DNA of 64,000 bases from Flavobacteriaceae bacterium CP2B. GTDB taxonomy: Bacteria; Bacteroidota; Bacteroidia; Flavobacteriales; Flavobacteriaceae. Location of the stretch: assembly GCA_001683825.1 (NCBI GenBank), contig LXTR01000046.1:1-64000 (forward strand). Direction: 5' to 3'. Below are positions 54,683-63,960 of the stretch, one piece after another. Under the pieces are notes generated by a model, which did no database searches, was not told where the DNA came from, and was given only the letters and a program-made list of their open reading frames with translations. Position 1 is the stretch's first letter, and every line of letters starts with the position of its first letter. The position numbers and the translations under genes are program-made.

Positions 54683-57570
54683 GTCGATAGGTAAGTGTTT
54701 GAAGCTATCTCCAACTTTTCCCCCGATCCGCACGGTACGTGCCACTTTCACGGCATACCGCGGTCCATCTATATTGTAGTTTTCTTTTCATCAAAATAAT
54801 GATAAGTTCTAAGCGAACAACGCTAGTTGTTCATGTTTCATTTCCACTTCATTTTGTGATTAAATACAGATTTCCTCGTTTTTGACTAATTTTCGCAATT
54901 TATTGAGTTTGCCTAACTGTTCCTCATTGAATTTGAGTTCATTGAGTAGTTGGTTTATGGTTTCTATCTTGGTTGCGTGTATTAGTCTATGGACACTTGG
55001 TTTGATGATGGTAAGATTCTTGTAGCTGTCGTCCTTTGTTTCACTCCATAATCGCTTATGGTGACAATGAATGTCCCAAGGTAAGAGTTTCTCACCTGTT
55101 ACACTGCATTTGCCTTTTTGTGCGACATAAAGAGAAATTCGGTTGTCATTGTATTCTACGGTTGCCCGTTCATTTATAACTGGATTTTCTCTTAACCATT
55201 TCAGTTCCGCTTCGGTTATGTCTGCCAAGTTTTTATGTATCAGGGCTCGTCCTTCTGCGGTGTACTTGTTAATGGCTTGCTTTTTCATCATCGGGTTTTT
55301 GTGTTGAATATAGGAGATTGGTAGGATGGGACGTTTCATGAGAAATCTCGTCATTTTTGACTTTAGATATGGTTTAATACCTTTGTCTTTTCCTTTATAT
55401 TCTCCTATATTCGTGTATCCATTTGTGTTGCTTTTACCTCCAGTTGTTGACTTAGGGAATCTGTTATACATTATGTGGTCAAGATTATGGTTCATTTTAC
55501 TGAAATCCTGGGAGGCATGCGTAGCTATTTTATAATAGTTGTGCTTACCAATGACCATGCTGTTGTATATGCTGATTCTCTTAATTGTTTCATTAGAGTT
55601 TGGGGTTTTCTGTATTCTTCTCACTTGTTTTGCTAAATCTTGTTTTGTTTTTTCCAGTGCTTTTGGGGAAACGTGTGTTACTGCAATGTATCGTGTGTCG
55701 CCGTTCTTCTTTTTACCTTTCTTTACAGCTTTGAGGGTGAAACCTAAGAATTCACTTTGTTGCTTTGTCAGATTGGTTACTTTAGACTTTTCGGCTGAGA
55801 TAGACAGTTTTAGACGTTCTTCTAACCACATTTGAGTCGCTTTGAAAATTTTCTCCGCATTACTACGTGTGTTTGTGAAGATTTTAAAGTCATCTGCGTA
55901 CCTTACGATGTACATTGGTTTCATCTTGGAAGTTTTGGTGAGTTGTGTCGTTACAACGTCATTGCACCAAATTCCCCTCATGCATCTCGGTTTTACCTTT
56001 TTAGCTTTGAATGTCTCCCATTGTCTACTTATCCACCAGTCGAATTCATTAAGATTGACGTTGGCAAGTATAGGACTAAGAATACCGCCTTGTGGGGTGC
56101 CCTTAGTCGGGAACATTGTTGTGCCGTCAGGCATTTGCACTGGGGCTTTCAGTATTTTTCGGATAATGACCAGAAGTTGTTTGTCACGGATACCCAATGT
56201 CCATAATTGACGCATGAGCTTGACGTGATTTACCTCGTCAAAAAACCCTTTAATGTCTACGTCTACTACATATGTAAGGTTTTGTTTATTTACTCGCACT
56301 GATGCATCTGCTAGGGCATGTTCAGCACTTCTGTTTGGGCGAAAACCATAACTTCGGTTACTGAAGTGCGCTTCGCAGATTGGCTCCATGACTTGTAAGA
56401 TGCACTGTTGGATTATCCTATCCCACATAGCCGGTATTCCCAGGGGTCTGGTTTGTCCGTTGGGCTTCGAAATTTCTTTACGTCTTACTTTCTGCGGTTG
56501 GTAGTTTTGAAAGCGTCTTTTAACTTCATTCAAGAAATAGCTTTGTTCCATTCCCTCAATATTCTTTATATTTACATTATCACAAGCTGCAGTTCTACTT
56601 CCTTTGTTCCCCTTAATATTGCGGTAGGCGAGAAGTATATTTTCGTCTGATATAATGATAGACATTAGGTTTTTGAAAGAATTTCCCTTTGTTGCTTTTT
56701 GGTATAAGTTATCTAGGACAGGTTGAATACCGTAGTATTCGTTGTGTCTTAGTTTCTTCCCCTTTGGCGCGGACTTAGAATTGCCATTCATGGTCTATCA
56801 CCTACTCTCAAATTGATTTTTGGTGACCTTTTGAGTCTTACCAGAATCCATGCAAGATTAGATGAAATTTCAGTTCCTACTATATAGACTTGTGGCTGTT
56901 CCTCCAGTTCCATTACAGAACCTTCAACGGTCGTGCCACTACTCTCACCACTATTAAGAATACTTCCCTTGGTTGCCCATTTCGTATTCAACTGTATCCG
57001 CCGATAGAGATTACTCTCAACGTTGGTGGCTTTCGACGTTCCATTCAGACTATCATTGTTTTAAAGGTCATTTTGACCTCCGATTTAGGTGCTTGCTATA
57101 CCCCGTGTCTAGCTCCATTGCCTATAACAACGTTAGGATTGTTAATTATGAGATATTCCCAATCCATTAGACAAGTCTTGTTTTCAGACTCCGAATCATT
57201 TCTGATCCGTGTCCTTTTCGAGGCGTACATTCGCAAGTTCGTCAATGGTTTACCACATTCTCACCATGTCGGTTGACAGCATACGGTACTTGGTTAGTTC
57301 CAACCGGTTTATTACTCCTGTTGGCTTTCGGTTACACAGTTGTGCACTACGAACCGTGACCGTATATTTTACTCTGCTCTCCACATCACGCTATGCCTAG
57401 TGTATGCAGTTGGGAATCTCACTGGGGTAGTTTCGGGGCGTTACTCCTTCATTCCTACCACTTATCTGAACAGTTATCCTGTTCTTTATTGCTTTGATTG
57501 TTTTTCCAATTAAGAACAGTCCTCGTTGTCGCTTATACTTCCGTATTGCTTACTCGAGAACGTCTCGCAC
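54683..57570 (-). mobile_element. Group II intron inside the mntA-hepT overlap
   Basis: About 2,888 bp on the minus strand. The 5' end GTGCGAGACG starts at 57570; a domain V-like hairpin (CCGCGGTATG..CATACCGTGCGG type, near 54725-54765) is followed by domain VI ending CTTACCTATCGAC at 54683, closely parallel to the other intron's end. Ligation gives ...CTATATGAG-AATAAATACTGAGG: mntA ends LYENKY-stop, and hepT starts at the ATG inside the same 11 bases. 56792-57570 is ribozyme RNA without coding function. Confidence 0.85.
54860..56791 (-). CDS. ltrA: Group II intron reverse transcriptase/maturase with HNH domain
   Basis: 643 aa. RT motifs: 'RPLGIPAMWDRIIQQC', 'YVVDVDIKGFFDEVNH', 'TPQGGILSPILANVNL' and the catalytic 'VRYADDFKIFT'. 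Then a maturase region and a C-terminal HNH ('GKCSVTGEKLLPWDIHCHH', 'LTIIKPSVHRLIH'). It is only distantly similar to the other intron protein in this window, so the two introns are separate arrivals. Motifs are intact. Confidence 0.95.
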   Translation of the reverse strand: MNGNSKSAPKGKKLRHNEYYGIQPVLDNLYQKATKGNSFKNLMSIIISDENILLAYRNIKGNKGSRTAACDNVNIKNIEGMEQSYFLNEVKRRFQNYQPQKVRRKEISKPNGQTRPLGIPAMWDRIIQQCILQVMEPICEAHFSNRSYGFRPNRSAEHALADASVRVNKQNLTYVVDVDIKGFFDEVNHVKLMRQLWTLGIRDKQLLVIIRKILKAPVQMPDGTTMFPTKGTPQGGILSPILANVNLNEFDWWISRQWETFKAKKVKPRCMRGIWCNDVVTTQLTKTSKMKPMYIVRYADDFKIFTNTRSNAEKIFKATQMWLEERLKLSISAEKSKVTNLTKQQSEFLGFTLKAVKKGKKKNGDTRYIAVTHVSPKALEKTKQDLAKQVRRIQKTPNSNETIKRISIYNSMVIGKHNYYKIATHASQDFSKMNHNLDHIMYNRFPKSTTGGKSNTNGYTNIGEYKGKDKGIKPYLKSKMTRFLMKRPILPISYIQHKNPMMKKQAINKYTAEGRALIHKNLADITEAELKWLRENPVINERATVEYNDNRISLYVAQKGKCSVTGEKLLPWDIHCHHKRLWSETKDDSYKNLTIIKPSVHRLIHATKIETINQLLNELKFNEEQLGKLNKLRKLVKNEEICI

Positions 57571-57948
57571 CTCATATAGGACCTTCCCTTCTAGTGCAAT
57601 CTTATGTTCCATAGTTACAGTACGGCTAGCACGTTCTTGAAACTCTTCTGGCCCATACACTAAAATATCAACTGGCGTTTCCATTACATCATAAATCCCC
57701 CAATTGATAAGATTAATGACTTCCCTTTTTCTTTCTCCTACACCTTCCACAACAATACAGAGATCAAAATCACTGTCTTCATTTGGTGTGCCATATGCAT
57801 GAGAGCCAAAAAGGATGATTTTTTGGACAGAAGACACAGTTTCACGAATCTTTTGCACCAATAGATCCAATTCCCTTTGTACTTCTTCGTTAATCCGAAT
57901 CACCCCTCGGATAATGTAATTAAATTGACGTTTAAGTATATTATACAT
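57571..57948 (-). CDS. mntA: MNT nucleotidyltransferase antitoxin (MntA-like), 5' exon
   Basis: Minimal nucleotidyltransferase with 'IILFGSHAYGTPNEDSDFDL' (G-S and the D-x-D pair) and 'TPVDILVYGPEEF'. With the last 12 nt in the 3' exon (54671-54682) it is 129 aa, ending LYENKY. The ATG at 57948 has no clear site; GAGGGGTG near 57905 suggests a downstream start at GTG or a non-standard ATT. It should add AMP to the HepT toxin. The intron interrupts just before the stop. Confidence 0.85.
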
Positions 57949-58144
57949 GCGTTTCTCTACTCCCTGCTATTACATATTTATTTTTATATTTTTCTCTTGT
58001 TTTTCAACGTTCTGTAATGCTTGATAACATTCGTATACCTACTTGAAGTCTTGTACAGGTCTACAGTCTGAGATACTTTGAGATTCTTTCTACACAAATA
58101 TAAGAGATTTGTTTTATCCCTAGTTAAAAAAGAATTTGATACCT

Positions 58145-58318
58145 CTATGACCTCGATACAACATCCGGATTTGCAGCAAATATTTCAACATTTAATTTAA
58201 AAAGGCTTATAATTTTTACAAAACGTTGGATATTTAAACTCCTATTTTCTCTTTTACCTACTAAGGCAATATATGGTACAAGAATTTTCCCTTCTGCATT
58301 ATCGATATGAATGCTCAT
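58145..58318 (-). CDS. Small hypothetical protein (57 aa)
   Basis: ATG 58318 follows AGGAG by 10 nt. Product starts MSIHIDNAEGKILVPYIALV and has 'SLNIQRFVKIISLFKLNVEI'. No family recognised. It lies 190 bp upstream of mntA in the same orientation. Confidence 0.4.
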   Translation of the reverse strand: MSIHIDNAEGKILVPYIALVGKRENRSLNIQRFVKIISLFKLNVEIFAANPDVVSRS

Positions 58319-58930
58319 TTTAAATGTTCTCCTAGTTTTATTTTGAAAGTGTATTCTCTAAGTTTCTTAGATATGAAATTGATAAATTTGTAATCCTATA
58401 TACGGTGTACAAGTCAAATGAATGCCGATGCAGCAGGAATAACTCCTTCCTCCTGCACAATGGATATAACATATTGAAGTAAATTCGGCTGTTTAATAAG
58501 TGTATGTATATATAATGGATGAGCATTTGAATCCATATAAGTATCATTCCTCTGGCCTTCAAGTGCTTCATATATTTGATTTATATTTGATTTATCTCTA
58601 ATTTGCACATAAATTGAAATAGCTTATAGTCATGATGTGGTTCCTCTAATATTGGCTCAGCCTTTGTAAGCAGAAACATGTAATGCCTAATATTTGTAAA
58701 CATTGCGAATTGGATAGTTTTAAATGTCATCATAACAAAAGAAAGAGACATCAAAATATGCCTCCTTTACGCCCCCTTTTATATTTTTCTAGAAACCTAA
58801 CCCCACTGGATTTATACACTTTGCTAATTCTTGTTACTGATTAATCACCTGCAAATATGAACTTTGGATGAATACAGTAAAAGTTAATTACCCTATTTCT
58901 ATTTTTCTTATCTCTATGAATTTATTCAAA
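58319..58930. other. Region without a convincing gene
   Basis: A minus-strand frame at 58414-58608 (64 aa from GTG, ending 'VQEEGVIPAASAFI') is open but lacks a ribosome site; it may be the end of a lost gene. Nothing else is supported. Confidence 0.4.
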
Positions 58931-58965
58931 AAAAGACATTGAACCAGGTCGTTCAATGTCTTCTC
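58927..58965 (-). terminator. Rho-independent terminator
   Basis: On the minus strand AAGACATTGAA pairs with TTCAATGTCTT, followed by a T run. It follows the 94-aa gene. Confidence 0.85.
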
Positions 58966-58970
58966 TCTTC

Positions 58971-59255
58971 TTACATATTTGTGTACTCGAAGTACAATTT
59001 CTCCGGTTTTCCATACTTATTAATTTCATCCTGATATACAGCAGCTAATTGTTGTGACATCTCAATACTCTCCATATAGGACAATGAAGTAACTGCTTCT
59101 ATTTTTTCTTTAATGCTATTAGGAATAACTGAATAAGATAATCTATCCATCTTACTCCCTAATTTAGTTTCTGTAGCAGCCTCGTAATAAATCTCAGTAA
59201 TTAGAACTTCATTATCAACTGGATCGTACATATACCCTCGGTTAACTGTAATCAT
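58971..59255 (-). CDS. Hypothetical protein (94 aa), paralogue of 59956 gene
   Basis: Shares the N-terminal pattern RGYMYDP-DNEV, the 'KLGSKM' block, 'SYMES' and the C-terminal 'KPEKLYFE' with the 95-aa product at 59956-60243. Function unknown. GAGGAG precedes the ATG. Small RNA copy 2 lies between the two paralogues on the same strand. Confidence 0.7.
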   Translation of the reverse strand: MITVNRGYMYDPVDNEVLITEIYYEAATETKLGSKMDRLSYSVIPNSIKEKIEAVTSLSYMESIEMSQQLAAVYQDEINKYGKPEKLYFEYTNM

Positions 59256-59627
59256 ATTATATGACTCCTCTCTCGTTTACAAATCCTAATCTCTAGTGTT
59301 TTTAGCATTGCAACAAGTACCCTAATTCTATATACATTCTCTAGTTTTTAATTTTTATATTCCACTCTGTATCTAGTTTACTATGAATTAGAAATATATG
59401 TTACACAATCGCAGACATGATATGTTTCTGTTAAATAAAGACGCATTGTTTCATAGTAATTATGAGTACTAATGACTCTTATATTCATTTTCTTATGTCA
59501 ACATTTGTAAAATGATGTATAATCTCTCCTCTAAATGAAACAAAAAAGCACAATAGATGTACTTTTTTTATTTCGCATATTATTAGCCCCGAAGGTCTAT
59601 GTACAAGTGATTCCTAACTTGAAAGCA

Positions 59628-59804
59628 ACACAAAAAGGGCTTCTTCAAATCGATTAAAAATGTGCATAGCAAAATAAGCTATAAATACACTAATCGGCTC
59701 AAAGAAGCCCTTTCTAAAATGAAACAAGACGTAACTTGCTTCTACAACTCAACCACAACATATAAAGTGTGGGAATAAACGGAATCAATTAAACAATAAA
59801 ATAT
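59628..59804 (-). ncRNA. Duplicated small RNA, copy 2
   Basis: About 177 nt, roughly 90 percent identical by eye to 37480-37657 from TTGATTCCGTTTATTCCCAC to the terminal AGAAGCCCTTTTTGTG hairpin. The changes seen in the terminal stem are few, and the loop sequence TGCATAGCAAAATAAGCTAT is nearly kept. Its own promoter is at 59811-59839. No shared ORF, so selection seems to act on RNA. Confidence 0.7.
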
Positions 59805-59810
59805 ACGTTT

Positions 59811-59839
59811 ATATTAAACTAATTTTATAATATCTTCAA
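59811..59839 (-). promoter_or_regulatory. Promoter of small RNA copy 2
   Basis: Minus strand -35 TTGAAG (59839-59834), a 17-bp spacer and -10 TAATAT (59816-59811). Same -10 and spacing as copy 1. Confidence 0.7.
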
Positions 59840-59955
59840 CTGTTTTTAATGTAACGAAGATAAGAAGGGACTTTCTATGCAGCTGTTATATGTATTGAAG
59901 AATAGTGCCCCTTTTTTCCCTACTAAAAATCCCTTCTTATTTTCAGTTCTTGATG

Positions 59956-60243
59956 TTACTTCATGTACTGCAGTTCAAAATATAGCTTTTCTGGCTTTTG
60001 ATTTTGATCTAGATAACAAAGTATTTCTTGAATAGTTTCCTTTCCAACTGCAACACTTTCCATGTAGGACATATTTTCGTTTTCCTGGATTTTTTGCAAA
60101 ATAGCGCTAGGTAGTTTAACAGCATCAAATACACCCATTTTACTTCCTAGTTTTTGCTCAGAAACAGCATCGTAGAAAATTTCGTTCACAATTACCTCAT
60201 TATCATCTGGATCGTACATGTAACCTCTTTGTATACTTAGCAA
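59956..60243 (-). CDS. Hypothetical protein (95 aa), paralogue of 58971 gene
   Basis: MLSIQRGYMYDPDDNEVIVN at the start and 'QKPEKLYFELQYM' at the end, both shared with the 94-aa paralogue. No motif of known function. AAAGGGAG lies before the ATG. The pair probably arose by tandem duplication with the small RNA gene now in between. Confidence 0.7.
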   Translation of the reverse strand: MLSIQRGYMYDPDDNEVIVNEIFYDAVSEQKLGSKMGVFDAVKLPSAILQKIQENENMSYMESVAVGKETIQEILCYLDQNQKPEKLYFELQYMK

Positions 60244-60559
60244 TGTCTTACTCCCTTTCTGTATATTCTTTTATACAAATAATATATATTATTTGTATAT
60301 GTTATTTATATAAGACTTATCAATTAATATTATTTCGTAAAATTCCTGCTTTGTATAGGGGGCGATATTTATCTTAATTTAGCTAAGTATTTTTTATGTA
60401 TTTTAATAAGTGTCTCCTTTCGAGTTATACTTAGGCCTGGATTTTTATAATGATATTCCATAAAATTCATGAGAAAATAAATAATTGAGATATTTTTTAT
60501 TTATAAAATTCGATTTATACAATGCTATTAAAATGTTAAGAATAAAAATGGGGGATACT
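60244..60559. other. AT-rich intergenic region
   Basis: Divergent region between the 95-aa gene and the ATPase gene. No gene seen. Confidence 0.5.
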
Positions 60560-61384
60560 ATGTATATAAATTCTGTACAGGTAATTAATTATGGACCACT
60601 TGAAAACTTTAAAGTCAATTTTAAACCAAACTGCTTAAATATTATCGAAGGCTCATTTGGACATGGGAAAACGCAATTATTTGGCGCCTTATTGATACCG
60701 TTAGTAGGTGAAAAAGTGGTGCGGAAACATAAGGATTCAGATTCTCCTAATGCTACTATATCTATTTCAACTACACACAAAAATATTACGCAAAAAAACG
60801 AATTAAATTATATTGAAGACAATTTCTTTTATAAATTCAGTAGTATTGGCCCCTTTAATCATGAAAACCCCATGGAACATCAAGAGGATATTTCTTACTA
60901 TCATACCTTTACACCTTTGTTTTTAAGTCCTGAAGAAACAAAGGTAAATCTATCTATTGATGTTAAAGATATTGAATTAATTTCGCACCTTATAATGGAT
61001 GATACTGAAGCTTTAAAAATGTGGAATGATATTGTTAATACCTATCTTATTAAATACTTAAGTGAATGGGATAAAAACTTTATACATGTTTCACATGGTC
61101 TAGAACAAATTTTAAAATTAATTAAGGTAGTTTGCATTCATGCTAAAAATAAACTTAATTCACCAATTGTAATTGATGGTTCATTTATGACATTAAGTAG
61201 TGATGCCTCAAAGGTTATTTTTTCAATACTATCTGCTTATTCAAAAAGCATACAAATAATACTTTTTACGCTATCATCACTAGAAATAGATAATAGCTAT
61301 TTAGTAGCTAAACTTCCTGAAAATAGGGGGGATTATACTCATCAATTTCTTATGATACTCGACATAATAGCAGTTCTTTGTTAA
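60560..61384 (+). CDS. ABC/SMC-like ATPase (274 aa)
   Basis: ATG 60560 follows GGGGGATACT. 'VQVINYGPLENFKVNF' and Walker A 'GSFGHGKTQLF' (about residues 33-43) are typical of the N-terminal half of SMC/RecF/OLD-type ATPases. Near the C-terminus 'PIVIDGSFMTLSSDASKVIF' resembles a Walker B with D-loop, though the catalytic Glu after Asp is replaced by Gly. Compared with the family it is short, without coiled coil. Its stop overlaps the start of the AlbA_2 gene (TAATG), a strong sign of a two-gene system. Confidence 0.65.
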   Translation: MYINSVQVINYGPLENFKVNFKPNCLNIIEGSFGHGKTQLFGALLIPLVGEKVVRKHKDSDSPNATISISTTHKNITQKNELNYIEDNFFYKFSSIGPFNHENPMEHQEDISYYHTFTPLFLSPEETKVNLSIDVKDIELISHLIMDDTEALKMWNDIVNTYLIKYLSEWDKNFIHVSHGLEQILKLIKVVCIHAKNKLNSPIVIDGSFMTLSSDASKVIFSILSAYSKSIQIILFTLSSLEIDNSYLVAKLPENRGDYTHQFLMILDIIAVLC

Positions 61385-61953
61385 TGCCTAGTAAAAAATG
61401 TGGAGAGGATAAGTTGGATGATGAAGGCCCTGTAATTGTAAGATATATTAAAGATTCAATATTAGATGCAGAAGAATATCGATATATGGAGTTTAAGGAG
61501 GTTAAAGGCGATCATTCTATAAGATCTATCTTAAGTGTTGTTGATCAATATGTTGTTGCATATTTAAATGAACGTAAAAAGCAATTTCCTGGAACAATTA
61601 TCTGGGGAATAACGGATAAAGAGAGAAAAGTAGTTGGTACAAAATTAATTCATAAAGAACGCGATGAGTTAAGGAGAAGTATTGTGGAACGCCTTGATCA
61701 AATTCAGCCACCAATTCCACCTAGTTCTTATAAAATAGATATAAAAGAAGTGTACGACTCTAGTTTAAAACATATAGAAGATACTTATATTGTTGAGGTA
61801 ATTGTTGATACGGTTACTGGTAATGATTTATTTGCAACGGCTAAAAATGAAGTGTATATCAAAACTGATGGTGGTAAGAAAAAGTTAAACCATATCCAAA
61901 TTCAGCAAGAAATTTTATTACGCAATCAGCATAAAAGATTTAATCTTAAGTAA
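61384..61953 (+). CDS. AlbA_2 / Schlafen-type DNA- or RNA-binding protein
   Basis: 189 aa. Residues 30-130 match the AlbA_2 (Schlafen AAA_4) fold: 'YRYMEFKEVKGDHSIRSI', 'VDQYVVAYLNERKKQFPGT', 'IIWGITDKERKVVGTKL' and 'RDELRRSIVERLDQIQPPI'. This domain is found in transcription regulators and in Schlafen nucleases; the E-x-K and D pattern could support nuclease activity. Start overlaps the ATPase stop. The pair resembles two-gene anti-phage systems in form, but I cannot match it to a named one. Confidence 0.7.
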   Translation: MPSKKCGEDKLDDEGPVIVRYIKDSILDAEEYRYMEFKEVKGDHSIRSILSVVDQYVVAYLNERKKQFPGTIIWGITDKERKVVGTKLIHKERDELRRSIVERLDQIQPPIPPSSYKIDIKEVYDSSLKHIEDTYIVEVIVDTVTGNDLFATAKNEVYIKTDGGKKKLNHIQIQQEILLRNQHKRFNLK

Positions 61954-61977
61954 CCTTTCATACTCTGTTGAAGACAA

Positions 61978-62023
61978 ACTAAGCCACCCTTTAGAGGAAG
62001 ATGGCTAGCATGGGTGGCTTAGT
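61978..62023. terminator. Bidirectional terminator
   Basis: ACTAAGCCACCC pairs with GGGTGGCTTAGT. It separates the AlbA_2 gene from the convergent winged-helix gene, overlapping the latter's stop. Confidence 0.75.
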
Positions 62024-62951
62024 TTGTTGCAAATAGCTTTGTATTTAATTGCTTAATCTCTCCTTCTGCAAGGGGTTGGTAAAATGCATGCTGTAATCCT
62101 TGTATGTGCAAGGTTTCACCTATACATAACAATACTTTACCAGGGAGCAGGTCGAGTAATAGTTCATTATTAACTTGCTTTGATTGGTTTTCAGTAGAAA
62201 CATATATAACTAAGACTGTAGGATTATTTCCAAGATCTTTCATAATAACATCTCTTCCTGACTCTACGAAATCTTTCCATTGAGCAATAATTCGTTTTAA
62301 GCGATCCTTTTTATCTGTTAATAGAGTGGAGTATACAACGAAATTAAATTTATGATCTACTCCGCCTTGCACAGCAAAACTTAAAGGAGGGGTAAAAACC
62401 CCTTTACTAATAGATGGGTGCATAACATGTCCTAAAAACGATGGTGCATAACGCAGATGGCAGATTAAATCTAGATCGTGCCAATATCGTAGGTGAACAT
62501 ATTTACCATGATTATCAATTCGTTCTGGTGCAAAGAAGAACATATTTCCTTGCCAGTATTTTAATAGCTTATAACCATTATCGGATAATGTATATGTTTC
62601 TTCAAAGATCTCCATATCAAAACTCTCCACTTGCCATTTTTCAATTAGACGATAGTAAAGTAATCCTTGAAGTGCATCATTTATTTTCTTGCGTGAATAT
62701 TTATCCTTGAATAAATATAATAAATGATTAAACCGAACGGATGTATGAACACCAATGAAAGTAAGTACTGTATACTGTTCTTCTGTTAAACGCTGCTTAA
62801 ACTTAACCAATTCGTCATAAGAATGGAATACATAGGTTTTATCCAGTTCATGTATTCGATATATTTGAAGTCCTTGTACATCCTCATTTGATAAATGAGG
62901 AATAGAAGGGACATAAGTAGACAATTGTTTCTCTATTGTACGCATAGTCAT
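62019..62951 (-). CDS. Winged-helix protein, replication-relaxation-like
   Basis: 310 aa (or 308 from ATG 62945). The N-terminal 150 residues form a winged helix ('EEQYTVLTFIGVHTSVRFNH', 'KKINDALQGLLYYRLIEKW', 'YTLSDNGYKLLKYW'), the rest an alpha/beta domain ('KVLLCIGETLHIQGLQ'). This matches the general shape of replication-relaxation proteins of Gram-positive plasmids, but the assignment is tentative. It begins 3 bp after the S1-like gene stop, so one operon. Confidence 0.5.
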   Translation of the reverse strand: MTMRTIEKQLSTYVPSIPHLSNEDVQGLQIYRIHELDKTYVFHSYDELVKFKQRLTEEQYTVLTFIGVHTSVRFNHLLYLFKDKYSRKKINDALQGLLYYRLIEKWQVESFDMEIFEETYTLSDNGYKLLKYWQGNMFFFAPERIDNHGKYVHLRYWHDLDLICHLRYAPSFLGHVMHPSISKGVFTPPLSFAVQGGVDHKFNFVVYSTLLTDKKDRLKRIIAQWKDFVESGRDVIMKDLGNNPTVLVIYVSTENQSKQVNNELLLDLLPGKVLLCIGETLHIQGLQHAFYQPLAEGEIKQLNTKLFATN

Positions 62952-62954
62952 CCA

Positions 62955-63938
62955 TTAAAATTGGAAAATTGACGAATTAGATTTTTTACTTTGTCCCTGC
63001 GGATAATTTAGGATACGCACTGTTCCTCTTCTATTTTTGGCGTCGATATTAAGCAGCTCACATGTAACGATTGTTTGATTAATTGCATCTTCTGGAGTCG
63101 GATTAGCAAGATTTCGGCTCTTTAGTCCTTTAAACTGAATACCTGGTGCAACCTCAACGAAAATCCCAGCGATGGCATCTACACCTACAATTTTACCTAC
63201 AAAGCGGTCACGGCGTTTGTTTAGTTCTAATAGCTTGTCCATTGGATCTGTTTCTAATATTTTTTTATTTCCTCTAAACTCATAGCGCCCATTCTTTTCT
63301 ACTACCTTATCAATGATAAGCTCTACAACATCACTAATAATAATATCCTCTGAGCGAACGAATGAATGGGACCATTGCGAGTATCGTACTCCTACTGTTA
63401 CGCCATGAATTTCAACTAAGACCGTTTGTGCAGATGGGATATGCCCTGAAACGGTTCCTGTGTATACTTTATTTCCTTCTTGCGCTGTTACTTCTTCATA
63501 TAATCTTTTTTGAAGTGCTACCTCCCCTGCTGTGATAGATACAACGGCAAAGTTTCCTTCCTCAGTTTTCTGGAAGTGTTCAATAATAACAGGCTTAGTT
63601 CTACCCACTAACCATTGAGGATTTTTAGGAATGTTTATACCTGCCTCTGTAATTGGACAATATGCAGTCGTATGTGTACCAATTTGCATTGTAAGCACTT
63701 GTATACGCTCAGACTTTCCGTTTTTAGTCGGAAATAGCTTTTCGGATACGACTGTAATCAAGCCTTTTCCTACAATACGCTCACGTTTCATACGAGCCAA
63801 TTCCTCTAGTTCATGTTCACGTACTCGCTCAAATTGATTAAAGTTTGTTTCTAACTGTGTGTCACCTTGTGGGTTCTCTGATTCAAAAACCATTCCAAGT
63901 TCTTCTACAGTTTGAGTGTTTGTCTTATCTTCAGCCAT
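62955..63938 (-). CDS. S1-like RNA-binding-domain protein
   Basis: 327 aa. Two OB/S1-like repeats are visible: 'KVYTGTVSGHIPSAQTVLVE' with 'GVTVGVRYSQWSH' and 'FVGKIVGVDAIAGIFVEVAP' with 'GIQFKGLKSRN'. The first 70 residues are acidic and helical. Such S1-repeat proteins occur on large Bacillus plasmids; role unknown, possibly RNA binding during replication or transfer. GGAGG precedes ATG 63938. An attenuator-like hairpin starts 20 bp upstream and runs off the window. Confidence 0.7.
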   Translation of the reverse strand: MAEDKTNTQTVEELGMVFESENPQGDTQLETNFNQFERVREHELEELARMKRERIVGKGLITVVSEKLFPTKNGKSERIQVLTMQIGTHTTAYCPITEAGINIPKNPQWLVGRTKPVIIEHFQKTEEGNFAVVSITAGEVALQKRLYEEVTAQEGNKVYTGTVSGHIPSAQTVLVEIHGVTVGVRYSQWSHSFVRSEDIIISDVVELIIDKVVEKNGRYEFRGNKKILETDPMDKLLELNKRRDRFVGKIVGVDAIAGIFVEVAPGIQFKGLKSRNLANPTPEDAINQTIVTCELLNIDAKNRRGTVRILNYPQGQSKKSNSSIFQF

Positions 63939-63960
63939 TATATTTTCCTCCTAGAACGTA

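Noticed and set aside
55326-57400. Several plus-strand ORFs of 60-130 aa over the second group II intron
   Set aside because: They are antisense to the reverse transcriptase or lie in structured ribozyme RNA, and have no ribosome sites or known motifs.
52427-57948. A complete Dnd or Ssp phosphorothioation locus
   Set aside because: Only a DndC-like gene is present; the neighbours are MntA-HepT and an intron, with no DndA/B/D/E or SspB/C/D/E features.
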